A stretch of DNA of 64,000 bases from Lunularia cruciata (taxonomy: Eukaryota; Streptophyta; Marchantiopsida; Lunulariales; Lunulariaceae), in assembly GCA_948567375.1 (NCBI GenBank), contig OX419760.1:44640001-44704000 (forward strand), in the 5' to 3' direction. This document shows positions 1 to 11,700 of this stretch, one piece after another. The notes beneath the pieces are model-generated. The model was not told the origin of the DNA. It did not search any database and was given only the letters and a program-made list of their open reading frames with translations. How positions within the stretch are numbered: position 1 is the stretch's first letter; every line of letters begins with the position of its first letter. A program made the position numbers and the translations under genes.

Positions 1-1019
1 AAGTCCATATTGTGTCTAGTCTATTGAAGAGTACACCGGTAGACACCATGAAACGAAACACTCCAATCCGTTTGCCTGTAGTAACACCAGAATCAGACTC
101 TCTCTTGCCTGTCTAACAGACGAACACCAGAATCCAACCCGCTAAAGATCATATTTTGCTGCTCCACCAAGGTGCAAGTCTGAATCCAAATCTATTATAC
201 ATATCTTTACTAATCTACTAACAGGATCCCCGTATAATTCATTATTTTAAAGAAAATTATTTACTTTAGATTTTACTATTGATATTGATAGTGTGATCAT
301 TCTTGTGAGTAGGAGAATAATTTACGGAAAATCAACTAAACTCACGGTCACCGACACAAATACTTGTGCCTACCTCCACATTTAAGTCAGATCGATTCAC
401 GTTTCAGAAATCCTTGTTATGCACATCGTACATGTTTACATCATAACTGCTGAATTTGTATAAAATTAATTGCGACCGGAGTTGGATTAATTTACTGCAG
501 CTAATGGTAATAATTCATTAAGGTTCGATACATAAGATCTCAACTACAGGTTCGATATAAAAGATCTCAATTACATGACAAAAACTTATTGAAGTTTAAT
601 ACATATAAATATTAAATTCGGGTTGAATGTTTAGCAAGATTTTCCTTTCATGGTGCAGGACGACACTCAATGGACTAGACTTGAAATTCGAAATGGTATG
701 AAGTGGGTTTTAGTGACACCGGAATTTGGTCCTTAGCTGTCAATGGACTAGACTTGAATACCGGAGTGGTCTTTAGTGACACTGGAGTATGGTCAGATAA
801 GTTAACGATGGTCAAATCCCGGTGCTCACTGGTTAATTAGTATTGGTCAGATTTCGGGTACTTAGTGATGGTCAGATTCAGATGTTACCGCATACAGATG
901 GCAATAGCCATTTCACAATTTTGGTTTTTGGTTTATGACGGAATTCTACTTTTTGTGGACAGTTCAAGTGATATTTCAGATGGTAGTGCGCTTGAGTGTT
1001 ACGCCAGTGTTTAAATGTT
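1..1019. other. intergenic sequence with short degenerate repeats
   Basis: No coding region is recognisable. Two short direct repeats are visible: a phrase containing ggttcgata and aagatctcaa occurs twice near 520-575, and the phrase tcaatggactagacttgaa occurs twice between about 667 and 760, each followed by related text ending in a ttagtgacac motif. These look like old local duplications. I see nothing else. Confidence 0.5.
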
Positions 1020-1291
1020 CCCGGCAGTATTTTCCTTTGACGAAGTCCTGAGGACACACAAATAGAGTAGCAAACTTGTCACCGGATGCCATAATATGAT
1101 ATCTTGAGAAATTTTGGATTTGATAGACTTTGGGACTTCATTTTAAATTTTCCCGGCAGTATTTTCCTTTGATGAAGTCCCGAGGAGACACAATACACTA
1201 GCGAACTTATAGTAGTTCTAACTTGTCACCCGATGCCATAATATAATATCGTGAGAAATTTTGGATTTGATAAACGTTGGGACTTCATTTT
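1020..1291. repeat. two-copy tandem duplication, unit about 130-140 bp
   Basis: Unit 1 (1020-1148) and unit 2 (1152-1291) both begin cccggcagtattttccttt. Both continue through matching text with the phrases gatgccataatat and gagaaattttggatttgat, and end in gggacttcatttt. Unit 2 carries a small insertion in its middle. There is no coding content. It is a simple local duplication that has since diverged. Confidence 0.85.
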
Positions 1292-2457
1292 CGTAACCTA
1301 AGGAAAATGGACACGCCGGGATTATATCTTCGTCTCTTTCAATTCATACCTGCCCTGATGCGCACAATGTCGTCAAACCCCACATTGATCAGATGTGCTT
1401 AGTGGATCATGTCATAGATGCGTCGCCAGTGACGCCAATCTGCGGATCGGTTGCCAAGGTTCTTATCGATCGAAGTGGATTTATGTTCAGGGTTTAGGGC
1501 TGCAGGGAAGAGCTGCAACTTCTTACCATAACAGATACAAGTGTTAATATAGATAGCTGTGGGTATACATCAAAATCAAGAGCCATTGCAAATAATTGAA
1601 AGGTGATATTTATTTAGAAAAATTGCTGTGTGGTTATTGTACGAATTTGCATGGTTACTCCGCGCGCTGTACAGAAGATGGGCAGCTACGATGCTTCGGT
1701 ACTGTTTTCACTAGAAGCACTGCAAGATTTAGTGTCTTCGGAACCCCTCATCATTGCGGTATCAAAAGTCGTGGTTTGGGACATTGAAAAAGAATCGGTT
1801 GCGCTTGATAAACACCATCTATTTTGACTTTTGCTCCAGAATTGGGAGATGCTCTCAAGGATACCGGTCAGGGAACGGGGGCCCAATGGTTGTATCTCTG
1901 TATAATGGAATCCTCTTGGCTGTTCTGCTTGACTGTCTGTTCCGGGCGATAAATGCAGAAGGAGAGACGTGTGAAGTTCACTAGATATAGCTCATTTCAA
2001 GCCATGGAGTGAAGTTCACAGGTGGCAAGTTCTGCACTTGAGCTCATGGTACTCTTACGCGGACCAGACTAATAGAGCCAACACCCTTCTGGTTGAGTAC
2101 TCAGGTTACATGATATAGAGTACCCTCAGTATAAGATATGATATTGGGAGAATATCTAAAAGTGACACGTAAACCCATTCATGACACACTCTAACCTCCA
2201 TTTAGATCATTCTCGAATAAATTAAGAATCTTCCCGATCATTCTGTATCTTGGCGTCTTCTTCTTCAGTGTCTATTAAATATACACATTAGACTTTAGGA
2301 CTCCTTGATACTAAGATTTGATATATACACATATCATACTTCAGAACTCCTTTACACTAAGGAGATAATGAGGGATGACAAGAAGAAAGCAGGGATTTAA
2401 CAATGCTTCAGCCTTCTAGACAAGGAAGCAACTAACTATTAAACACAATGGTACATA
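1292..2457. other. intergenic, only short unrecognised open frames
   Basis: Three overlapping frames of 63 to 76 codons cover 1596-1984 on the plus strand. None matches a family I know, none has a clear splice context, and their overlap in different frames argues against all three being genes. An old exon or pseudogene fragment is possible. From about 2000 the base composition becomes AT-rich up to the transposon that starts at 2458. Confidence 0.4.
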
Positions 2458-4924
2458 GCTACACTGGTCACCGTAATTACTGTGGGCCACGTTAATAGCG
2501 AAGCTCAGAATTGGACCTATTTCCTGGTATTAGTGTTGCCCACGCTAATATCCCGCACACACTAATAAACAAACTGGGTGAATTAGTGTTGCCTACACTA
2601 GTGTTTCTTACTTAGGATAAGAAAAAATAGTATGGGTGTGCAGACGCAACAGCAAAAGCAGTGTTACACTAATTGGACTGGCGCAGGAATCTAACTATAA
2701 CTTTAACAAAGAACGTCTTCATGGTCAAGCTTGTTGGCCTGACTTGAACAACAAAAGACAAAGAGACGATGATAAGATTGTTATGGGGAGGAATTTATCA
2801 ATGTATCTGGAATCTGAAGTTCAATTCGAAACTGTTTGCAATGGAGTATTTGTTAATTTTCAAGATGGATGCATCCATACAAAGGTGTATATTAGTAAAT
2901 GAACCAAATGCAATTGTTTGCAACACCATCCTCAAACAAGAAGTTTGAGGCATCCAACATAGAACCGGGGATGCAACTGAAGTACCCTGGATATTTCTTG
3001 ATAATTCATGTAACTGCGGATACGAATGGCACTTCTTCCATATGCCATTCAGATTGAGGGACAGGCTGCAACATATCATTCCCTTGCTTACATAGGTTAA
3101 CCCCTCATTGTCTTGCATCTGATTTACCACATGCACCAAGTAGGTTGCAAGTTTCAAGAAGAAGGAATAGTCAGGATTTAGCAGCTTTCCACTGCCACGG
3201 AACTAGTTATCTTCCTTGATCATGCATGACTTGTATGCATCCCAAGGTGCTGTCCACTCCTGCTAAATGTTAGCAATAACAAACAAATCACAAGGTTGTG
3301 TCGAATGCGTTGAGTTTGGTGGCAGCCGCATGACAATCCTGTCTATGGAAGCTAGGGCAGCAATGAGGTCATCAGTCTCATTGTGACATTTTCTCTCATT
3401 GTCACAATGAGACAAAATGAGGCAATTATCCATATAGATGGTTTTCTTGCAACCCATAGGTTCACGTCAAATCACATGGATCTCTCTCTCCCACTCCAGA
3501 AAGACAGTCCTATCATTCCAGCTTTTTTGCCTCGTCCGGTAGCAAGCACCAAGCATATTGTCAGGGACATTAAGAAGTGGGTATGAACGTTTTGGGTTTT
3601 GGAAGATCATCATTGGGGCATGGATGTTTGCTTTGGCTTTCCCATGAAACCCCATCATGGTCATACCTTTGCCTCTGGAAACAACATCAGTGTACTTGAT
3701 GTTCTCATCTCCAAAAAAAATCTAATGTCTTTTTGTCATCCATGTTAATCACAAAATAGGTCTCATCAACCTTCTCAACCATATCTTCCTCTAATTTACC
3801 CAAATTAAACAATTCATGCACCTCCCAGGTGGAATTCAACCATCATCTTTAGATGTGCTTGGTGTTCTTTGCTAGTTGTGAGCTTCCCGGTCTGATGGCA
3901 CATCACGATGTTCTAGTATTCCTGGAATGTAATGATCCAACATGGATTCACTACTTGTATGCAAAGGATTCCCTTTGCAGTTATAGATAAATCATCAAAT
4001 TGGTTTTTGGACTGCATAATCTTATCAAACTTATTCATGAGTATCCTTTTGGCAAGGGCCAGCAAAATTCTTTTGCTGAACTTGACTGCAGCTCTTTTTA
4101 AATGGAAAAATTCCTCTGCAACTCTTTGTGCAGCCACTCCACCCATGGCTTGCGCTTGTGCACTCTACCTGCCATAGCCTTGAGCAAAACCTGTTTCCTA
4201 GAATCACCAACATGGTTTATTGAAATGGACATCAGCTCCCCAACACAAACTTTGCCAAACGGCGGCAAAGAAATTATCCTTATCCTTTCACCAATGAGGG
4301 GCCATCTGCGGGTTTGTTTTTTTGGACAATCTGAACAAAGTAGGATGTGCATTCACTGCCTTCAAAATAATCAACTGCTCTGTGCCTCATGAGTTGACCT
4401 CATTGACCATCCACTTCATAACCTTGCTAAGATCAGTCTTGGTGGACACGCTCTACAGCCAACATTTTCTTGATCTTGATTAATCACTTCATTTTTTATG
4501 TTGCATCCTGACTTGGTGGAGATTGGAAGTCTTTCTGTTTGATTATTTCCACTTCGTTGTGGTCACCATCCTGGTCATCACAACTTGCCATTTGACATTG
4601 GGAAGCCAATGTGATTGGACTTGCTGTAAACATGAAGAGCTTGCAAGAGTGGAAGTAAAATTTAAATTACTGAGTTTCAACAGAAGACACCTATCCATCA
4701 TCTGCCACACAAACTTGCTGACTTGATATGTTGAACAGGCCCGAGTGCATGGAAACAAGCTAAAACATTGATACCACAATTTGAAAAAGAAAAAGAAACA
4801 TTTAATGTGGCCCACAATAATTATTTTCAGCTTAACTGGTGCTTACTGATATTAGTATGGGCCACACTAGTTACTTTACCACACTTAAATATACTCCCAC
4901 ACTAATTACAGTGACCAATGTAGC
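2458..4924 (-). mobile_element. pogo-type DNA transposon with inverted ends, decayed
   Basis: The left end (2458-2486, starting gctacactggtcaccgtaat) is the inverted copy of the right end (4896-4924, ending gtgaccaatgtagc). About 26 of 29 bases pair. Both outer flanks carry ATA, compatible with the TA target used by Tc1/mariner/pogo elements. Further copies of an attagtgttgccc-like motif lie just inside both ends. The interior encodes a pogo-like transposase on the minus strand, broken by frameshifts and stops, so the copy is dead. Family assignment rests on the transposase; the borders rest on the paired ends. Confidence 0.85.
2798..4180 (-). pseudogene. pogo/Tigger-like transposase relic (DDE domain)
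   Basis: Reading the minus strand through several frame changes gives a helix-turn-helix-like N-terminal part (about 3913-4146) and then a DDE catalytic domain. The first acidic site is in VDETYFVINMDDK (about 3733-3780), the second is in IYMDNC (about 3425-3445), and the third is in LPPNSTHSTQPCDLFV (about 3265-3320). The C-terminal part has the plant and oomycete pogo-like phrases PWDAYKSCMIKE and LLNPDYSFFLKLA. A run of eight A at 3713-3720 shifts the frame inside the first catalytic block, and a stop follows QPCDLFVIANI. The three acidic residues survive but no intact protein can be made. It lies wholly between the inverted ends, as expected for an autonomous element that has decayed. Confidence 0.85.
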
Positions 4925-7900
4925 ATAAACACATAGACTTGGGAACCAGTGTTTTTACTAATAAATAGTGTTTGAGATCATGGGTCTGGTTATCCATTGA
5001 TCGCAAGAAATCATTCAAATGGTAAATCTTAACTAATTCCTAGGTGTTCCACTGAGCTTGGATAATGGCCCTTCATCTTATAATAATTTTAGTATCACTT
5101 ATCTCTTACCTAATCAGTTTACCTAGTCCTTGTTGTTTCCTAATTATAACAGTTTTCTCTATTGTCTTGCCTGTATATTGATGAGTTGCGTATAATCCCT
5201 TCACATAATTGGTGGCTATCTTAATGGTGTGTGATGATTTGGTGCACAAAGGGAATGTATGTACTCAGAATAAGTGACCATGCATTGTTGATGAATTAGG
5301 AAGAAGTGGATTTTAATCATGAGCCTAAGTGTTGCTATATCGTGCTTTGCCTAGTGATGAAATAGTAGTAGTATATTGTAAGTAATCTATGTATATTCAA
5401 TTGATTTACTGCATGAATTATGGGTTTGTAATCATCCAAGACTAATATCTATATAGAGGTGGTGGAGTATTGGTAGGAACTCGTATGTTTTATTCTTTTT
5501 AGTCTCGAGTGAGAGTAGAATGTCAAACTTAGAGGATCAAAAATTCAAGTCTTGATTGGTGCTAGAGCTTGGGAACTAGAGTATTTGATGGTAAATTTTT
5601 TTAAGAGATATTTTATGTTTTTGATCTGCCTCTCTAAGATACTTTTCTCATTAGACTTCTAATTATGCATTGTGGTCACTTTTTGGTTTAAATGGTAGCT
5701 CATTTTGGTCTCATATTTATGGCATTGGGTGACGTAGAATCTAAATCCTATTATCTTTTTTGTATTTATTCATATATAAGTCTAAGATCTAACCACTTAA
5801 ATCCTTTTTAGAAAGAGAGCACAAAAAATCTTGCTCAAGGCTTTGGAGGCAGAGTTTGGAGATCCATGTGTCAAAAGGAGGAGTTGTCTAGTATCCAAGG
5901 TGCAAGGGATTGTGTACCACCATGTCAAGTATATAGTTTTAGATATTTGGGGAATTGAGATAACCATTTAGAGAAAGTAACACCATTGAATAAAAGAGCA
6001 TACATTTTACAACGTGGAGATAAAAATCCATGAGATTTGAGTGATTCATGCTTAAGATATAATCAATTGAAGCAAGGGGATATAATTTTTACCCATGCAA
6101 ACACCTTGGAGTGTTATTTTAGTTTTAAAATATTTTTCATAATCTGTATAAAGTATAAAAAATGATGATTTTGTTGCACACAAGAATTATGATATTTAAT
6201 TCAATTGAAAATCTGATATGATTAATTGAAGTTGGAGGACTTGAAACAAAGGTGTTGAGTGTACTTATGATCAGGTTTGGAGCTTTGATTACATCTCAAG
6301 CTTTGGTTTGAAACAACCTATGAAAATTGGTAGCAATGGTAGTGGAATTATATTGTACTTTTATGTGAAATTTTTTGTGAAGTATTTAGATATAAAATTA
6401 GAAACTTAGATCAAGTATACTTGTGCTATAGAGCACAAATGTTAGCTGGGTTTATAAATTGATCTATATCCAAGAAATAGTTTAGATTATCAAAATAGAA
6501 AATTCACAAAGATTTAGAGAAGTTCATGGCAGCTACTCTGTAAGATTTGGTTGAATTAAAAGTTATAAGCAATGCGATCTAATGCATCACACTTCAATTA
6601 ACTGACTATCATAAGTGCAAATAGCTTTGTTCTAATTACACTTGCAATTGATTACAAAATTTCCCATTTGGAGTCATAGTTGAAATAATTTCAGCTTTCT
6701 AGAGTATTCCATTTACTCACTTTAAAGTTTGAAACAAAAATTTAGCAAAAGTTTAGCCAAGATCCAAGGTGGAACTTTAACTAGTGTTTGAATCACCAAA
6801 ATCAAGCTAAGTTCAGTAGATTTTAAGGGAGTTTTAATAATCAGATTTAGATGTTCTATATATCACTGGCTAGCTTATTTTGCAAGTTATTCACTGAATA
6901 ATAGAATGTTGGATTTGGAGCAATTGTGAAGAACTTATCTTAGTCCATATCTTGAGATTGTTTCCCTCACAAAAAGACAGAGAATTACTCTATTTTGGAG
7001 TACAGAGTGGAAGCAACTCTTGAAGAACATATTGGAAGCATCTCTTAGACAGAACAAGGATGATTTGAGATACTTGTATACCAAAATTATGGAGAGTTGC
7101 TGATAATTTACTTATGTTTGCATCCTTTATGTTTTAGGAGTGTTTATTTTGGTAGTACGTTTGATTGCTCTTTTCTTACCTGATAAAAAGAAACTTGGGA
7201 ATTGGTGTAAAATTCCTTGACAATTAGGATGAAATGTGGTGGCAACTACCAATGATAGATGTATATATGAACTCCTAGGCACAAGCACCCATAATAGACC
7301 TCTTGCTTATAGAATACACAACTAGATATCCAATGTGCAAGATATAGTACGACAACCTATCTACTTGGGACAAAGTTGAGTGAGTCCAATGGTTGGTGAG
7401 GTGGTCATGTGTATGTAAGTAAGAGCCAAATAGTCGCAAGTAAAAGGAACAACAAGTTTTCACTCTGAGGTCAAGTATAAGTGATTTATGAAGATGCAAT
7501 CGGTGCAAAAGTGAAAGTAGAGAAATGGAAAAGTAATTTTTCTTTAAAGAAAATTTATGTAAACTAATACCTAACCAAGGGAGTTTGATAGAGAGCATCA
7601 ATGGTTATGAGAATACCAAGTCCTTGTTTAAGTAGCCCATGAATCTTCCGAGATGGGTTATTCCGCTCCATATTTGCAACGATAAATCTGCATTGCTCTA
7701 TTATGTTAGTGGACAAGTACTGTTCCAAGCATCGAGTGAGTGGTACTTTTGTAGGGATTTGAAAGAAAATTTGACATCTGACCACTTAATGTGGTTTGCA
7801 TCAATTGAGATATACAATATGCTCTAAGTCATCAATTAGGATATATACATCATGCTACAAGTCACCTACAAGTTGCCACTGGGGATGAATAGCTAGTTTG

Positions 7901-8700
7901 CGATACTTGTCCCACGAAGAACGCTGAAGGTAATCGTCCATCCTAATGCGAAAAAGTTCTGCCAAAGTTACCTTCGGAAAGGTGACCAAGCATTGTGGCC
8001 CGCAGATGGTGATGGAGCACTGGAAGGGCTTAGTACTGTCTCTATATTTGAATTCTAATCTGAATGGAGATGACAACATGCGGCTAGGTCTTACAATGTT
8101 GTTCAAGTATTACAATAGCAGGGTCTGGTGCAATTCGAGACCTAAGTCTTTGGAGTTGGAGGATTGAAACAAGCCATTGAAGGGCCCTTGAATTGGGCGA
8201 GGTACCGCTGACTTATGGTGATTGTGCGCCGACTACAAGACAAACATAAGAGATTTGATCATCGTTATTGTGGCAGTTTAGAGCTTACTGAATGGTTGGA
8301 CTATTGAGGGTGTAATTAAATATGAACTCACATATCACCCTGTGACCTAAAAGACTTTGGAGAGAAAATGGTGAATTGGCATATCCTCCAGGAGCTATAA
8401 TCAGGACTGGAGGAATGAGGAGCCAGAAACAGAAACCTTTTGTCAAACTTGTCAGTCCATTGAAATTGAAATTCTCCACCCCTGGTTGAAGAGAATCAAC
8501 AAAACCAGCACCGAGGTAAGACTGTTTTCCGCATGTTTCTTGAGACTTTTAGTGGTGACTGTATCTTTCACAATTAGGTACAACAGCCCAGAATGAGGAC
8601 CTCTTCATATATCAGGTCCAAAATTCCTAGAGCATGAAAACAATGTTTCAAGTGCACCTTGTTGTTCTAGTCATCGTGGTCCATGCATGATTCGTATTGT
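4925..8700. other. AT-rich gene-poor stretch
   Basis: This is AT-rich sequence with frequent stops in all frames. Short minus-strand frames at 7275-7601, 7564-7785, 7855-8106 and 8285-8479 have no recognisable domains or splice pattern. A weak primer-site-like string (tggtgctagagc) occurs at about 5558 but no LTR could be defined. It is probably old repeat remains that I cannot classify. Confidence 0.4.
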
Positions 8701-11700
8701 TACGTCGCAGACATATATACCGAAAAGAAGGTCAATGTTACAATATCACGTAGTGTCACCGAATTTGCAACAATCAATTGACATGAAAACTTTGCGGTCG
8801 GCACTATCTAACTCTTTCTTACTCGCATTGCATCAATATGATATGTAACTTGCACTGGGCAGTTTGTTACTCGCAGCTGAATCTGCATCAGTATTCTTGG
8901 AAACTTTGGATACCCTTGTTAACATTTTCATCTTTTCTTGCGAACGCTAACCAGAGAGCAAAGTTACAATGGTAGGACGTGACGTGAACTCGCACTTCAG
9001 GGAGTTCATGTTAAGGGAAATCGAATGTGCAAGCATACGCATTTGACCAGTCTGAAGACAAATCCAGCGTCAATACTGCAATCGTCAGGTTGTTATGAGG
9101 CGCATTCGAAAAATGATTGCACATGATTAGGCATGTTCGGATATGGAACGCAAAATTATAATTACGCAGTGACTGCCTGCTGAAGAGTAAGGGTTTACTT
9201 CTGGCCGAAGTACCAAAGCATTAGCCACATCGTTGGCTCCTGAAACAGCAGTCACAGGTTTTGACTCGAAAATTTGAACACCTTCATAATGCATATAACA
9301 GAAATGCCAAAGTAAGTCTCCCTCACATTCAACCAGGATAGCTAACGAGCATAGAAAGTGCTTACCGGAGTCCCATCCGAAACCAAATGCTACAACTGCC
9401 TAAACAACCACGACCCAAGCGTACTCGCAAGGATAGCCATCTCGTAGACATTCAAATGTCCCGAGTCTGTTGGAAGGTTTTTCTCGCGCCATACAAGCAG
9501 AGAAAGTTAACGCTATGGCATCTAAAATTGTGCCCAAGATCCACCCCTTGGCTTGAGGAGATCAAAGCTGATGAACTGGACTCCTCCACAATCCTCTTGA
9601 ATGAACTAGAGAAGGTCGTATACGTACTAGTACCCGTACAAAGTAACTTGCGGCTGCTAGTAAGCTCGAAATAATTCTTTGATGCCCCTGCATGCTGGAC
9701 TCCAGCTAGCTAGCTAGCTAGCCACTTGAGAGCCAAGTTTGGAACGACAGTGAAAAATGAGTTATGCTTTGCACAATTCCAAGGCATGAACAGATGGTAT
9801 CTCCTGGCATATGCCGGATATCCTTACCATGGTTCTCGCTAGTTACAGCTTCGTAACTTCCTCTTTGATGACTAGCAGCAGCGGTAATCAGCTTGATTTT
9901 GTTCGGTCCGCTCATGCAGCTTGAATTAGATCGATAAACAGGCAGAAATTTCAATTCTGAAGGTCAAAGAAGTTTTTAATCTTTTCCGTGTACTTCAATT
10001 TGCTCCTTCCCGTGACATCCTTGAGTTGTTATGCCTTCTAGGACACTTCACTTCCTGTACGGGTTGAAGTTTTAGATCTCTCGCGGCCGTTGACAGCCAG
10101 TTACGGGTCGGGAATGTTTGCTAAAACACTCGGTACAAACGTTGATACAGATCTACTGGGGAATCATAATCACTATGAATAAGCGCTTCTTATTTTCAAG
10201 GATCTCCACTTCGAGCACCATATATGATTGATGTCCACGCCAGTTTCTGCTTGAAAGCGCACGTTTCAACTTCAAAGTACGTAAACATGCCTGCAGGAGT
10301 CTCGTACGTGGTTGTATCCTATCCTTCTCTAAGTCTCGGCTACATTGCGCTTCATTGCTTCATCGATTCTAGCTAGACTATCTAACAAATGTAGCTGTAA
10401 CCGTGAGCAGTGCATCACCCAATGGTGGTACCGCTACCATGGGGTGAATTGAAGTACTGAGCAATTTGATCTTCTGAACGTGGAGAATACACGATGGACC
10501 TCATATATTAGAAGAAATGCAGCACCCTGCCTCAGAACTTCCGAACTTTCTGAGATCTCGATTGCGCATTTGTACAAATCTACGCTGAACTCGAGGATCT
10601 TTATGTATGCCATCACGTGCTATACAAATGCCCTACTTGTGTATCTCGCATTTCCGTACCTGCGTACGTTGCACTTCCAGTCGAAAAGTGCTGCAAAGGT
10701 AACCACAGCATTCACATACAAGTTCGAGCAAAATACAGCTTTCATTTCGGAACATCAGAAAGAGGAACCATGGAACCGAAGTCTCCATCTGGGATGCCAC
10801 ATGATCAATTTGACTGTCATGTTCACTCTCGCTAACAACATGTTCAGATTTTCACAAAAGGTGGGTATACGTAATTAAGATTGAAATTTGGTTTTCACCG
10901 AATCATACACACTCCCCTACTTATGAGACTGACAGCTACTTGCAACTTCAGTCCTCAGTAGTCCCCTTCAGGACCTATGGCATGGAGCTTGAAAAGGAAT
11001 CAACTAGAATTGATTCAAGCCAGCAAGACTTTGCAAAAGCAGGATAGTTTGACCGCAAACGAGAACTTTCACTTCCGACATTTCCAGGAAAGGTTCTTAA
11101 TAGAAAGGAATTACGGGGTTTCTCCGCAGAAGGTATGCTTTCTGAGTTTCTTGGTGCTGGTGTGTAAGTAGGAAAAATTGAGAAATACGAAAACAACATT
11201 GTTGTCTAAATACTTGCAATCTCAAAAGAAGTATTGGAGATCGTGACAAATTTCATGGGATGATTATCTTAAATCTGAGAGCTGAAACCCTGTTCAACTG
11301 CGTTGCATAAATCCTCTTGTTGTTCCTATTTATTCTCTAAGAATTGACTTCATCAAGTCAAAATTTGAGAATGTAAGTATTTAATTGAAAAGTGCATAAG
11401 TATGCAAATGTTGAAACCTCAAATATACCACCATGCAAACCAAATCTTTTAAATTTGTAAATCAAATGAATAATATGCAACTTACATTTCAAGCTTATAT
11501 ATCAAATGTTCAACCTTGTAGACAGATATTTGTTTATTGATCTTTTCCAAAAATGGATCCTATGTCCAATAATATTAAAATAATGTCTCAATATAACAAC
11601 TTGATGCATCAACTTAAGTAATAAGCTAAGAAATAGAAAAAAGAAAAATTTGTGAAGAAACCAATGCTTTTTTCAATTGAGAAAGTTCTATGCTATAATT

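Noticed and set aside
1596-1984. Three overlapping short frames that might be a gene fragment
   Set aside because: No family recognised and no consistent frame. Left as unassigned sequence.
5556-5575. String tggtgctagagcttggga resembling a tRNA-iMet primer-binding site
   Set aside because: Only 9 of 12 core bases match, no LTR end precedes it, and no gag or pol motif follows.
9706-9722. gctagc repeats that form a palindrome
   Set aside because: A simple 4-bp microsatellite is automatically self-complementary. No further structure.
10480-10878. 132-codon open frame on the plus strand
   Set aside because: No recognisable domain, no splice partners and an overlapping shorter frame. Probably chance in host-like DNA.
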